From: Alphaproteobacteria bacterium
Lineage (GTDB): Bacteria; Pseudomonadota; Alphaproteobacteria; UBA11136
DNA: 42,225 nucleotides
NCBI GenBank assembly: GCA_016776635.1
Contig: JADHSZ010000020.1
Coordinates: 1 to 42,225, forward strand
Direction: 5' to 3'
Shown here: positions 16,685 through 25,395 of the stretch, in pieces
How the letters are laid out: every line of letters starts with the position of its first letter
Position numbering within the stretch: the first letter of the stretch is position 1
Position numbers and translations under genes: made by a program
The notes under the pieces: model-generated
What the model was told of the DNA's origin: nothing
What the model saw: the letters and a program-made list of their open reading frames with translations, nothing else
Databases searched by the model: none

Positions 16685-19680
16685 GCCATCGTTTCATTCT
16701 GCTTCGTAATTTGATTCACTAATTCCTCGAACTCCACAGGCCGCGAGAACAGATAGCCCTGGATACAGTTGCAACCCATTTCTCCCAGGATATCCATCTG
16801 ATTTTGGTCCTCCACGCCCTCGGCAATGACGTTCAGGCCCAGGGCTCGGGCCATCTTGACGATGGCGGCGACGAGAACGTAAGTCGATTCCTTGCTGTCG
16901 AGAGGGTCGATGAAAGCCTTGTCGATCTTGAGGGTGTTCACCGGCATGCGCATCAATTGGGCGAGGGAGGAATATCCGGTGCCGAAATCGTCGACCGCGA
17001 TCTTGTGCCCGAGATTTCCCAGTTCGTTGAGCGTCTTAATATTGGATTCCGTATCCTGCATAATGGAGGTTTCGGTGATTTCCAGAAGGATACGCTGCGG
17101 ATCGGCACCGGTTTTTCCCAGAATCTCCTTGAACGTTTCGACGAGGTCCGGGTCGCTGAGCTGGACAGTGGACAGATTGACCGAGATATACGACAGCGTG
17201 GTGCTGCCGTTCGAATTCTGCAGAACCGACATGGCCTGACAGGCCTGCTCATAGACCCAGGCACCGATGGGCTTGATTGATCCCGTCCTTTCGGCCACCG
17301 GGATGAATTCGTCCGGCGGAAACGAATTGCCGGAAGGGAACCATCGCAGCAGGGCCTCGGCGCCGACGATGGATCGCATGTTGAGGTCGATAATGGGCTG
17401 GAAATTGACCTGGAATTCGTTATTTCCGATGGCGGTGCGCAGGCCATTGGCGATGGCGAGTTGGAACTTGGATTTGACGTGGATTTCATCGTCGTAAATC
17501 CTCCAGGAGTCGTGCCCCCTTTCCTTGGCCAGATACATGGCGGCGTCGGCATTTCGCAACAGGTCCTCGGAAAGGTGCGTTTTCCCGCTGCCGATGGCGA
17601 GGCCAACACTGGCCGTGGCAAAGAATTCCTTGCCGTCAAACTGGAGCGGCTCCCGCAGGGATTTGACGATGCGCTCACAAAAACCAGCGATTGTATTTTC
17701 GTCCTCGATGTGCTCGCAGAGAATGACAAATTCGTCGCCGCCTAAACGGGCCACCGTATCGCCGGGACGCACCAACTCGACGAGTCGTTCACTGACTGCG
17801 ATGAGAAACTTGTCCCCGATGTCGTGTCCGTAGGTGTCGTTGATGAGCTTGAAGCCGTCCAGGTCTACGAACAGTAGGGCGACCTTATCCCCGGAACGTT
17901 GCGAGCGGTAGAGGGCGTTGCCGAGACGGTCCTGGATCAGGGCGCGGTTGGGAAGTTCGGTCAGGGGGTCGTGGGTCGCCCGCCAGACCAGGTTTTCCTG
18001 ATCTTCCTTGCGCTGGGTGATGTCCAGCAACGTCACCACCGTGATCCATTTGCCGTTCTCGCGGAACTTGGCGACCGAGGCCTCGACGGGGAACTGCGAC
18101 CCGTCCTTGCGATAGCCCAGCACCTCCTCTCTCTCGTCCATATTCAGGGCCAGGGTGTCGCCCTCGACGAAGCGATTAAGGTGCTGCTTGTGCGCCGTGC
18201 GGAGATGGGGAGGCACCAGCAGGTGAACCGACAGCCCGACCATCTCCTCGTGGGGATACCCGAACTGCGCGCAGGCGCGGTTATTGGCCCGAGTGATGGC
18301 GCCATTCTCATCAACGCTGATGATTGCGATGTCGGCCTTCTTGAGAACTGCCTCAGCAGAACTGGCCTGGGCCACCTCCTCTGCTTCCGGCTTCAGTGGA
18401 ACAACTTTCGACTCCCCCTTTCTCGGGCGATCTTCGGATCCGGCCCCGAAGTCCGGGGACTGGACGGCTTCGGCCACGACCCCCTCCATATCGGCCAGGG
18501 CATGTTGGTAGCGTTTCGGGATGACGGGCTCGATGCAGCCGAAACTTTTGATGATCTCAAACGTCCCGTCGGCCCTGCAGCGGGCAAGATAGCTGTTGAC
18601 CGTGGCATGTTGGGTCTGCGGGTCCATGTTGACCACCCCCTGGGGACCAACGACCCTGACGCATCTGAGAGCCTCGATCAGGGATTTGGTATCCAGCGTC
18701 CCCGCGAGTTCCGCGGCGCGGGCAAAGGCGTGGACACAGAGATAGGTTCCCTCCCCGAAATTGGTCAGGATGCCGTTCCCGTCAGGCCAGATTCCCGTCA
18801 CTTCTGGCAAGCAGGACATGCGCTCCTGATAGGCCCGGTTCTCCGGGGTGTCCACGGACATGAAATAGGTATTGGAGGAATAGAACCCCTCCCGCACCTC
18901 CGGGGTGAGGGTGGAGGCCATGGCCTCGTCATAGTGACCCATGACGACGGCCATGTGATTCTTGAGACCCTTTTCGGTAAAGCGGGTCAGTAGGTTAGTC
19001 TGGTCGGCGCCAGCAAAATAGGGGACGAAGACGTCGGCCCCTGATCTGGCAACGCTGTCGAGAAGTTTGTCCACCTTCTGGGTCCCGATGGGCAGATAGC
19101 GCTCGTCGATGATTTCCCCATCGTATTTCACGAGGGCCCGTTTCGCGGCGTCGATGGAGCCGCGCGGCCATTCGTAATTGCTGCCGGCAAAATAGAACTT
19201 GGGACCGTATCTCTCGGCCATGTAGGGAATCATCTTGTCGATCTGCTGGTTGGGAAGGGCCGCAAAATGAAAAAAATACCGGCTCAGAATGCTGCCCTCG
19301 TAGAAAGAGAAGTTCAGATAAGGCACCCTCTTGCGGTCGGCAACGCGATTGGCAACGGCGATACGCGAATTAGAGAGGAGGTTGCCGATGATGGCCGTGC
19401 ACCCCATCTCGTCGATAAGTTCCTCCGCCGCAGGCACGGCGGTTTCCGGCAGGCTCCCGTCATCGGCGATGACCAGTTCCAGCGGCCGGCCGAGAACCCC
19501 GCCCCGTTCGTTGATCTCATCGCAGGCAATCCGTCCGGCCCGGGAAATCTCCGGCCCGTAAAGCTCCACAAGGCCGGTGAGCGGCGCCATCAGCCCAAGC
19601 CGCACGGTAGCAGCCGCGTCCCCGAAAGAATCCCTGCCCGCGTTGCGGCGATTATCAGGTTCATGTCCCTTTGTCGCCAT
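16678..19680 (-). CDS. Ligand-binding / PAS / GGDEF / EAL cyclic-di-GMP protein
   Basis: A 1000-residue cyclic-di-GMP sensor. Residues about 26-400 form a type 1 periplasmic-binding fold like the AmiC/UrtA amide- and urea-binding proteins (VRLGLMAPLTG, IACDEINERGGVLGR). No signal peptide or membrane helix is seen, so it should bind a small ligand in the cytosol, as AmiC does. A PAS domain (about 445-570) follows. The GGDEF domain has intact LGGDEF (about 643) and an inhibitory RxxD site (RPGD) five residues upstream. The EAL domain has intact GAEALLRW, VNLST, EITET, DDFGTGYSS and EGVED. Both synthesis and hydrolysis of cyclic-di-GMP are therefore possible. The ATG at 19680 is chosen; an in-frame ATG at 19842 abuts a tandem repeat and lacks support. 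Confidence 0.88.
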   Translation of the reverse strand: MATKGHEPDNRRNAGRDSFGDAAATVRLGLMAPLTGLVELYGPEISRAGRIACDEINERGGVLGRPLELVIADDGSLPETAVPAAEELIDEMGCTAIIGNLLSNSRIAVANRVADRKRVPYLNFSFYEGSILSRYFFHFAALPNQQIDKMIPYMAERYGPKFYFAGSNYEWPRGSIDAAKRALVKYDGEIIDERYLPIGTQKVDKLLDSVARSGADVFVPYFAGADQTNLLTRFTEKGLKNHMAVVMGHYDEAMASTLTPEVREGFYSSNTYFMSVDTPENRAYQERMSCLPEVTGIWPDGNGILTNFGEGTYLCVHAFARAAELAGTLDTKSLIEALRCVRVVGPQGVVNMDPQTQHATVNSYLARCRADGTFEIIKSFGCIEPVIPKRYQHALADMEGVVAEAVQSPDFGAGSEDRPRKGESKVVPLKPEAEEVAQASSAEAVLKKADIAIISVDENGAITRANNRACAQFGYPHEEMVGLSVHLLVPPHLRTAHKQHLNRFVEGDTLALNMDEREEVLGYRKDGSQFPVEASVAKFRENGKWITVVTLLDITQRKEDQENLVWRATHDPLTELPNRALIQDRLGNALYRSQRSGDKVALLFVDLDGFKLINDTYGHDIGDKFLIAVSERLVELVRPGDTVARLGGDEFVILCEHIEDENTIAGFCERIVKSLREPLQFDGKEFFATASVGLAIGSGKTHLSEDLLRNADAAMYLAKERGHDSWRIYDDEIHVKSKFQLAIANGLRTAIGNNEFQVNFQPIIDLNMRSIVGAEALLRWFPSGNSFPPDEFIPVAERTGSIKPIGAWVYEQACQAMSVLQNSNGSTTLSYISVNLSTVQLSDPDLVETFKEILGKTGADPQRILLEITETSIMQDTESNIKTLNELGNLGHKIAVDDFGTGYSSLAQLMRMPVNTLKIDKAFIDPLDSKESTYVLVAAIVKMARALGLNVIAEGVEDQNQMDILGEMGCNCIQGYLFSRPVEFEELVNQITKQNETMAE

Positions 19681-19843
19681 CCTTAATTGTCTGTTAGAAT
19701 TAGTTAAATTCTGCTGAATCCGGCCCGGATATTCGAACCGAATGATGGCGTCAATGTCCGCTTGTGGCCGTGGTTCCCCGTATGTGGAAAGGCTCAGCAG
19801 ACATCGGCCATGACGGGCGCCCGCGGACGGGAATTCAGCCATG

Positions 19844-19951
19844 GGCCAGGGTACGTCGGCCCTAATAAAGGCCCAGGGTACGTCGGCCCTAATAAAGGCC
19901 CAGGGTACGTCGGCCCTAATAAAGGCCCAGGGTACGTCGGCCCTAATAAAG
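19844..19951. repeat. Tandem 27-bp repeat, four copies
   Basis: Four consecutive 27-bp units, identical except for one base in the first, with the core CCAGGGTACGTCGGCC followed by CTAATAAAG. The array lies between the ubiB stop codon and the GGDEF/EAL gene, and related cores recur at 32113, 34549-34660 and 35734-36072. Read as protein the unit would be GPGYVGPNK, but no gene context supports translation. Two copies of CCCCCCGCTCACA follow at 19953-19980. Confidence 0.9.
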
Positions 19952-19974
19952 GCCCCCCGCTCACACCCCCCCGC

Positions 19975-21579
19975 TCACATGAGGGCAAAATAGGCCAGAA
20001 CCGCCGCCGCCGCGATCCCCGCCACGGCAATCCCCGTAATCAGCCCGGCGCCGAAGCCATTGCCGGAATTCCCCACGGACGTATCCGGCGTCCCCGCCGC
20101 CGCGCCCATGGCCCGCGCCAAATCCTTGACCGTATCGGGATGGAGCCTGAGGCCGTCCCCGGTAATATTCTCGGCCATATGGGCAAGAACGGCTTCTGCA
20201 TGGCGGATCAGCTCCGGCAGCCGCTCGGCCAGGGAGAGCAGCTCGTCGGCCGCCGCGCGCAGGCGGCCTTCCACGCCACGGTGTTCGCGAACCCAGTCTT
20301 CGATCAGGGGCTGCGTCATCTGCCACATGTTCACATGGGGGTTGAGCGAGCGCCCCACGCCCTCGGCCACCAGCATGGTCTTTTGCAACAGAAGGAGCTG
20401 GGGCTGTACTTCCATCTCGAATTTTTCCGTTACCTGGAACAGCTGCGAGAGCAGCCGGGCAATAGAAATCTCGTGCAGGGGAAGGCCCAGGATGGGTTCG
20501 CCGATGGAACGGCAGGCCTGGGCGAAGTCCCGCCGTGACTGGCTTTCCGGCACATAGCCGGCGCGGAAATGGACATCGGCCACCTTCGTATAGTCGCCCG
20601 CCATAAATCCCGCCAGCATATCGGCCAGATAAATCCGCGTTTTTTCATCCAACCGGCCCATGATGCCGAAATCCACCACCGTCACGGCGCCCGTATCATT
20701 CACGAAAATATTTCCGGGATGGGGGTCGGCATGGAAAAATCCGTCACAAAAGACCTGACGGAACATAGCCGAGGTGGTGGTGGCGAGAATCCGGTCCGGA
20801 TCCAGCCCGGCCTCCGCAATACCATCCAGGTCATCGACGCGCAGCCCGCCCACGCGCTCCAGGGTCAGCACCCTTTGTGCGGTGCGCGACCAGTCCACCC
20901 TGGGCACGTGAAAATCCGGATTGTCGGCGAAATTGCCGCGCAATTCCGAGGCCGCCGCCGCCTCCATGCGCATGTCCATTTCCACGGCCACGGTCTTTTC
21001 CATCATCCCCACCGCCTCCACCGGCTTCAGCCGCCGCATCTGGGGGCGGCCGCGCAGGGACATGCGGGCCAGCCAATAGAAAAAAGCCACATCGGCGGCG
21101 AAGGCGTCCTCGATTCCGGGGCGCAGCACCTTTACCGCCACTTCCTCGCCTTGCACCGTGACGGCGAAATGCACTTGGGCGATGGAGGCGGCAGCCACGG
21201 GAACGTCGTCGAACTCGCGGAAGCATTCCGCCAGCGGGCGGCCCAGTTCGGCCTCCACGGTGGCGCGGGCCTGACTCCCTAGGAACGGCGGCAGGCGGTC
21301 CTGAAGGGTGGCGAGATCGGCGGCGAATCTTTCGCCCAACAGATCGGAACGGGTGGACAGCGCCTGGCCCAGCTTGATGAAACTAGGCCCCATTTCCTGC
21401 AGAGCGGCGGCCAGCCGCAAACCGGGCTGTTCCATATGGCGGCGGCGCCCCAACAGCCCGGCCACCATACGCAAAGCGGGGGGAATGCTGAGAACATCGA
21501 ACACGAACAGGGCGTCATGGCGGGCGAGAATACGAATAATTCCCACCAGCCGGGTGGTATGGCGCAAAGCGGCCCGCAT
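19975..21579 (-). CDS. ubiB: Ubiquinone biosynthesis ABC1-family kinase UbiB
   Basis: Atypical membrane-associated kinase/ATPase needed for ubiquinone synthesis, 534 residues. The signature K-x-G-Q motif is seen at SFIKLGQALSTRSDLL (Lys69, Gly71, Gln72). Further motifs are AAASIAQVHFA, VAVKVLRPG, FFHADPHPGNIFV and VVDFGIMG, as expected for the ABC1 fold. The C-terminus ends in a hydrophobic helix (LITGIAVAGIAAAAVLAYFAL) that anchors it to the inner membrane. Its start codon overlaps the ubiE stop by one base (TGATG), so the pair is translationally coupled. Confidence 0.95.
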   Translation of the reverse strand: MRAALRHTTRLVGIIRILARHDALFVFDVLSIPPALRMVAGLLGRRRHMEQPGLRLAAALQEMGPSFIKLGQALSTRSDLLGERFAADLATLQDRLPPFLGSQARATVEAELGRPLAECFREFDDVPVAAASIAQVHFAVTVQGEEVAVKVLRPGIEDAFAADVAFFYWLARMSLRGRPQMRRLKPVEAVGMMEKTVAVEMDMRMEAAAASELRGNFADNPDFHVPRVDWSRTAQRVLTLERVGGLRVDDLDGIAEAGLDPDRILATTTSAMFRQVFCDGFFHADPHPGNIFVNDTGAVTVVDFGIMGRLDEKTRIYLADMLAGFMAGDYTKVADVHFRAGYVPESQSRRDFAQACRSIGEPILGLPLHEISIARLLSQLFQVTEKFEMEVQPQLLLLQKTMLVAEGVGRSLNPHVNMWQMTQPLIEDWVREHRGVEGRLRAAADELLSLAERLPELIRHAEAVLAHMAENITGDGLRLHPDTVKDLARAMGAAAGTPDTSVGNSGNGFGAGLITGIAVAGIAAAAVLAYFALM

Positions 21580-22487
21580 CAGATCCGCCAGCCCGAATGC
21601 AGGGCGGCGATTCCGCCCGAAAGGTTGCGATAGGAGACGCGCTCGAATCCGGCCTCGCGCATGTCATCGGCCAACGCCTCCTGGGTTGGAAAACGGCGGA
21701 TGCTTTCCACCAGATAGCGGTAGCCTTCGGCGTCGCCGGTCACCGCCCCCCCCAGCGCCGGAATCACGTTGAAGGAATACATGTCATAAAGACGGTCGAG
21801 AACGGGCAGCACCACATGGCTGAATTCCAGGCACAGGAAGCGTCCGCCGGGCTTCAAGACGCGATAGGCCTCGCCCAGGGCGGCCCCGGGATGGGTGACG
21901 TTACGCAGGCCAAACGCGATGGTATAGGCGTCCATGCTGCGTTCGGGCAGGGGAATGGCCTCGGCGTCGCCGCAGACCCAGGAAAGGCCGGAGACGATGC
22001 CGCGGTCAAGCGCCCGGGCGCGGCCCACCTTCATCATGGCGGCATTGGCGTCACAGACGATGACCCCGGAATCTGTGGCATCGGAATCCGTGGCTACGGA
22101 ATCCGTGACCCCTTTCCCGGCCCCTTTTCCATTCTGGGGCAAGCGCGCCAGAAAGCGGCAGGCGATATCGCCGGTGCCTCCGGCCATATCCAACAGCCGC
22201 ATATGGGGACGCGGCGCCAGCGCGTCCAACAGCGCCGCCTTCCACAGGCGATGCACCCCCAGCGACATGAGGTCGTTCATGAGGTCGTAGCGCGAGGCCA
22301 CCTGGTCGAAGACCCCGCGTACCAGCGATGCCTTTTCCGATGTCCCCACGGCGCGAAATCCGAAATGGGTGGCGTCGTCGCCGTCCCTATTACTGGTGGC
22401 GGCGGCACCCTCGTTGAGACCTTCCCTGTCCATGGCATGAACATAACCCAGCCCCCCCTGTTGCGCCACCTCGGGCCATTGTGTCAT
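21579..22487 (-). CDS. ubiE: Ubiquinone/menaquinone C-methyltransferase UbiE
   Basis: SAM-dependent C-methylation of 2-polyprenyl-benzoquinol intermediates. Motifs: [25 protein letters not shown], the SAM loop [12 protein letters not shown] and the post-I region. [13 protein letters not shown] and [14 protein letters not shown] are typical of UbiE. At 302 residues it is about 50 longer than usual: the N-terminus is extended, and a low-complexity insert of TDS repeats (about residues 125-145, DNA near 22060-22125) lies between motif I and the acidic loop. The true start may be the ATG at 22433. It is divergent from mutM with a 29-bp gap and coupled to ubiB. Confidence 0.94.
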   Translation of the reverse strand: MTQWPEVAQQGGLGYVHAMDREGLNEGAAATSNRDGDDATHFGFRAVGTSEKASLVRGVFDQVASRYDLMNDLMSLGVHRLWKAALLDALAPRPHMRLLDMAGGTGDIACRFLARLPQNGKGAGKGVTDSVATDSDATDSGVIVCDANAAMMKVGRARALDRGIVSGLSWVCGDAEAIPLPERSMDAYTIAFGLRNVTHPGAALGEAYRVLKPGGRFLCLEFSHVVLPVLDRLYDMYSFNVIPALGGAVTGDAEGYRYLVESIRRFPTQEALADDMREAGFERVSYRNLSGGIAALHSGWRI

Positions 22488-22516
22488 CGCCAGGGCATAA
22501 GCTAACTTGGCGCCCC

Positions 22517-23374
22517 ATGCCCGAACTTCCCGAAGTTGAAACCGTGCGCCGGGGCCTGGCCCCCTATCTCGAAGGCCGCCGCCTGGCGCGGGTGGAGGTG
22601 CGGCGCGGCGACCTGCGCATCCCCGTGCCCCAAGATTTCGCCGAGCGCGTCACCAAGCGCCGCGTAGAGCGCCTGTGGCGGCGCGGCAAATACCTTCTCA
22701 TGGAGCTCGGCCCTATGGACTTCGATGGCGGCGCCACCATCATCGCCCATCTCGGCATGTCGGGGCGGCTGGTACTGGCCGGGAACGAGGTCACCGGACA
22801 GGGCCGCCACGATCATCTGGTGTTCGAGACCGGGGAGGGAACGCGCATTGTCTTTAATGATCCGCGCCGCTTCGGACTGTTCACCCTCGCCGCGCCCGGC
22901 GCGCTTGAAACGCACCCCCTGTTGGCGGCAATGGGGCCGGAACCCCTGGATTCATCCTTCGACGGGGCGGCCCTGTCGGCGGCGCTGCGAAGGCGCAACA
23001 CCTCTATCAAGGCGGCGCTGCTGGACCAGCGCGTGGTGGCGGGAATCGGCAATATCTACGCCTGCGAGGCCCTGTTCAGGGCTCGAATCTCGCCCCGCCG
23101 CAAGGCGAAAAACGTGGCCGGGCGGCGCGCCGGGCGGCTGGTGCCGGCATTGAAACAGGTGCTGGCCGAGGCCATCGAAGCCGGGGGATCAAGCCTGCGC
23201 GACCACCGTCGTCCCGATGGCGAGCTGGGCTATTTTCAGCACGGTTTCGCCGTCTATGGCCGCGAGGGAGAGCCCTGTCCGGGATGTGACTGTGACGTGG
23301 GCGAGACCGGAGGCATCCAGCGCATGGTCCAGGGGGGGCGTTCGACTTTCTTCTGTCCTCGCCACCAACAGTGA
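22517..23374 (+). CDS. mutM: Formamidopyrimidine-DNA glycosylase
   Basis: Bifunctional DNA glycosylase/AP lyase that removes 8-oxoguanine and formamidopyrimidines, 285 residues. The mature N-terminus [13 protein letters not shown] holds the catalytic proline and glutamate. The H2TH region is seen in [21 protein letters not shown], and K59-type lysine in RRGKYLL. The C-terminal zinc finger reads CPGCDC ... FFCPRH, so the fourth ligand is His rather than the usual Cys. An in-frame upstream start at 22481 would hide the catalytic proline and is rejected. Confidence 0.95.
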   Translation: MPELPEVETVRRGLAPYLEGRRLARVEVRRGDLRIPVPQDFAERVTKRRVERLWRRGKYLLMELGPMDFDGGATIIAHLGMSGRLVLAGNEVTGQGRHDHLVFETGEGTRIVFNDPRRFGLFTLAAPGALETHPLLAAMGPEPLDSSFDGAALSAALRRRNTSIKAALLDQRVVAGIGNIYACEALFRARISPRRKAKNVAGRRAGRLVPALKQVLAEAIEAGGSSLRDHRRPDGELGYFQHGFAVYGREGEPCPGCDCDVGETGGIQRMVQGGRSTFFCPRHQQ

Positions 23375-23391
23375 TGTATGAGGGCTGTACT

Positions 23392-23865
23392 ATGAGATGG
23401 CTCTCACGGACATCTTTATTGTCGATTCTGGCATTACCGGCTCTGGCACGCCCAGCCATGGTCTTTGCCGCCGCCATTGCGCTGGCCGCCGCGGCCATGG
23501 GGGTCAAGCCGGGCCAGGCCGGGGAAGGCGCGGCCGAAGAATCCCCCGAAGAATCTTCTGGCGCCCCCTCTTTCGTGGCCGGATTCGAGGCCCTGCCCCT
23601 GATGCCGGGGCTGCATAACGTGGCCGGGAGCAGCATCGTCTTCGATACCCCCACCGGACGCATCGTCGAATCCGCCGTGACGGGGGCTGCCACGCCCGGG
23701 GAAATCAAGGCCTTCTATGCCCAATCCCTGCCCCAGCTGGGATGGGAGATGTTCCTGGAGACCGAATACCGGCGCGAGGACGAGGTCTTGAAGTTGGAAA
23801 TCGCCACCGAGGGGGATAACGACGGAGACTATGTAGTAGTACATTTCTTTCTCTCCCCTAAATAA
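23392..23865 (+). CDS. Small exported protein of unknown function
   Basis: A 157-residue protein with a clear signal peptide: basic start (MRWLSRTSL), a long alanine-rich hydrophobic core to about residue 37, then small residues before GQAGEG. The mature part has an acidic Ser/Glu stretch and a compact domain (GEIKAFYAQSLPQLGWEM, VLKLEI, YVVVHFFLSP) that looks alpha/beta and periplasmic. I do not recognise the family. The start at 23392 has GAGGG upstream. A start at 23371-23374, overlapping the mutM stop, is possible and would give a longer N-terminus. The overlap or short gap suggests co-transcription with mutM. Confidence 0.75.
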   Translation: MRWLSRTSLLSILALPALARPAMVFAAAIALAAAAMGVKPGQAGEGAAEESPEESSGAPSFVAGFEALPLMPGLHNVAGSSIVFDTPTGRIVESAVTGAATPGEIKAFYAQSLPQLGWEMFLETEYRREDEVLKLEIATEGDNDGDYVVVHFFLSPK

Positions 23866-24046
23866 AGCGCAAATAATCGTTTTCTCCACCGCCGCCACCC
23901 GGGCAACACCCATGCGGCGGTGCTCCCCCCGGATGGCTTGACGAGGTGGCGGCGGCGGACTATAACCCGCGCCTTGGTTCTTTCCCGGTCTTCTACGCCC
24001 GTGGACAAAGAATCCAATTGGAACGAAACCATAGAACGAATCGATC

Positions 24047-24307
24047 ATGGCGAACATTCAATCGGCGAAAAAACGTATCCGGACAACGGCGCGTCAGACC
24101 ACGGTTAACCGCAGCCGTCTCAGCCGCATCCGCAGCTTTGTGAAAAAGGTGGAAGAAGCCATCGGCGCTGGCGATCGCGACGCCGCCAACATGGCGCTCA
24201 AAGCCGCCCAGCCGGAACTCATGCGCGGCGCCGCCAAGGGTGTCATGAACCGCAACACCGTTTCCCGCAAAATTTCGCGGCTTTCCGCCAAAATCAAGGC
24301 CCTTTAG
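24047..24307 (+). CDS. rpsT: 30S ribosomal protein S20
   Basis: An 86-residue basic three-helix protein of the small ribosomal subunit that binds 16S r[24 protein letters not shown] at the N-terminus and [20 protein letters not shown] near the C-terminus are diagnostic. Its place upstream of dnaA is the usual one in alphaproteobacteria. A pyrimidine-rich spacer of 180 bp precedes it and should carry its promoter. No autoregulatory structure was worked out. Confidence 0.96.
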   Translation: MANIQSAKKRIRTTARQTTVNRSRLSRIRSFVKKVEEAIGAGDRDAANMALKAAQPELMRGAAKGVMNRNTVSRKISRLSAKIKAL

Positions 24308-24966
24308 GCCCCTCTTCCCGCCTCCATAAAGATATCTTTCTGCGAGTTTCTGCGGGCCCCGGACCTTCCGTCTGCGGCCCGTTGACCTATGGAGAATGCG
24401 CCGGGGGACTCTCCCGACGACCCGCAAGGCCGGTGAATCGGCGAGGGGACGCCGGAACACAAATCCCCCGCAAATCCGCCCTGCGAATCTTTGGGGCCGT
24501 CCACCGCCCTTCCCTATCCGCGCGTGACCCTTCCCGCCTCCCGCTCATCACTCCCGTCGCGGCTGCCTACACCCACAAGCTCCACACAGGCTGCCCTAAA
24601 GTTGAGACGTTAATCCTGCCCGCGCCCATCCGTGGCATTTTTTCCTCTCATGGGGCATTTTTGTGAAACTTTTTTCACGTTCCCCTTTCCTTCTTGTTGC
24701 CAGCGGCGCCAGTCATGGGTAATGTATTCCCGGTCAAGGGGGGAGCCGGAACTTACCCTAATAAGTAAATCAAAGCATTTTATACAAATTTACAAGTAAA
24801 ACGTTTGTATAAACCTGTAAAAAGATTAACCTTTGAGTTCTGGCTTAACATGTGAATCGTTTGTGCTGGGATGGCCCAGTTATTCACCGTCCGCAACTCC
24901 CCGAAGCATGAAAAGTATTGTTGGTACGGTCGTGTCGCCGCGGCCCTGAACGGGAGTTAGATTACA
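24308..24966. other. Non-coding region upstream of rhodanese-dnaA
   Basis: 659 bp without a convincing gene. The first 300 bp are GC-rich. From about 24640 the DNA is AT-rich and holds GTGAAA/TTTCAC (24663-24678), a perfect 10-bp inverted repeat (24779-24813) and two DnaA-box-like words: TTATTCACC (24880-24888, one mismatch to TTATNCACA) and TGTGAATCG (24851-24859, two mismatches on the other strand). These would suit autoregulation of dnaA. There are too few good boxes to call a replication origin. Confidence 0.55.
24779..24813. repeat. Perfect 10-bp inverted repeat upstream of rhodanese-dnaA
   Basis: TTTATACAAA (24779-24788) and TTTGTATAAA (24804-24813) are separated by 15 bp in an AT-rich block about 150 bp before the rhodanese start codon. 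The centre-to-centre spacing of 25 bp suits a dimeric regulator binding two half-sites. No known consensus was recognised. Confidence 0.7.
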
Positions 24967-25392
24967 GTGACGGGCTCTGATTACGCTGGCGATTTATCCC
25001 CCAAGGAAACATGGGAGCTCCTGAGCTCCGATCCCAAGGCCCGGCTGGTGGATGTGCGGACCATGCCGGAATGGGCTTTCGTCGGCGTTCCCGACCTCAA
25101 ATCCCTGGACAAACAGCCCCATTTCATTTCCTGGCAGCTGTTTCCCAATATGCAGCAGAACCCGGAATTCGCTGATCAGGTGCGGTCTTCCGGGGCGGGG
25201 CCCGATGACCCCCTGTTGTTCATCTGCCGTTCCGGCGGGCGTTCGCGCATGGCCGCCATCGCCATGACCGGCCAGGGCTATACCCGTTGCTATAACGTGG
25301 CCTTCGGATTCGAGGGCGACCACGACACCGAAGGCCATCGCGGCAAAGCGGGCGGCTGGAAGGTGGACAATCTTCCCTGGGTGCAGGAATAA
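24967..25392 (+). CDS. Rhodanese-domain protein
   Basis: A 141-residue single-domain rhodanese (sulfurtransferase). The active-site loop is CRSGGRS, with Cys87 as the persulfide residue. LVDVRTMPEWAFVGVPD is the conserved entry to the fold. The start is GTG at 24967 with GGGAG upstream. The stop lies 3 bp before the dnaA ATG, so it is the first gene of the dnaA transcript. Sulfur donor and acceptor are unknown. Confidence 0.92.
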   Translation: MTGSDYAGDLSPKETWELLSSDPKARLVDVRTMPEWAFVGVPDLKSLDKQPHFISWQLFPNMQQNPEFADQVRSSGAGPDDPLLFICRSGGRSRMAAIAMTGQGYTRCYNVAFGFEGDHDTEGHRGKAGGWKVDNLPWVQE

Positions 25393-25395
25393 ACC

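Noticed and set aside
19844..19951. CRISPR array
   Set aside because: Units are directly joined with no unique spacers and no cas genes are present.
19762..20538. Protein with GPGYVGPNK repeats on the plus strand
   Set aside because: It has no ribosome site, runs antisense through ubiB, and the repeat also occurs at a 31-bp period that cannot keep frame.
24640..24966. Replication origin oriC upstream of dnaA
   Set aside because: Only two imperfect DnaA boxes were found. Origins in this class often lie elsewhere, for example near hemE. GC-skew over the whole chromosome would be decisive.
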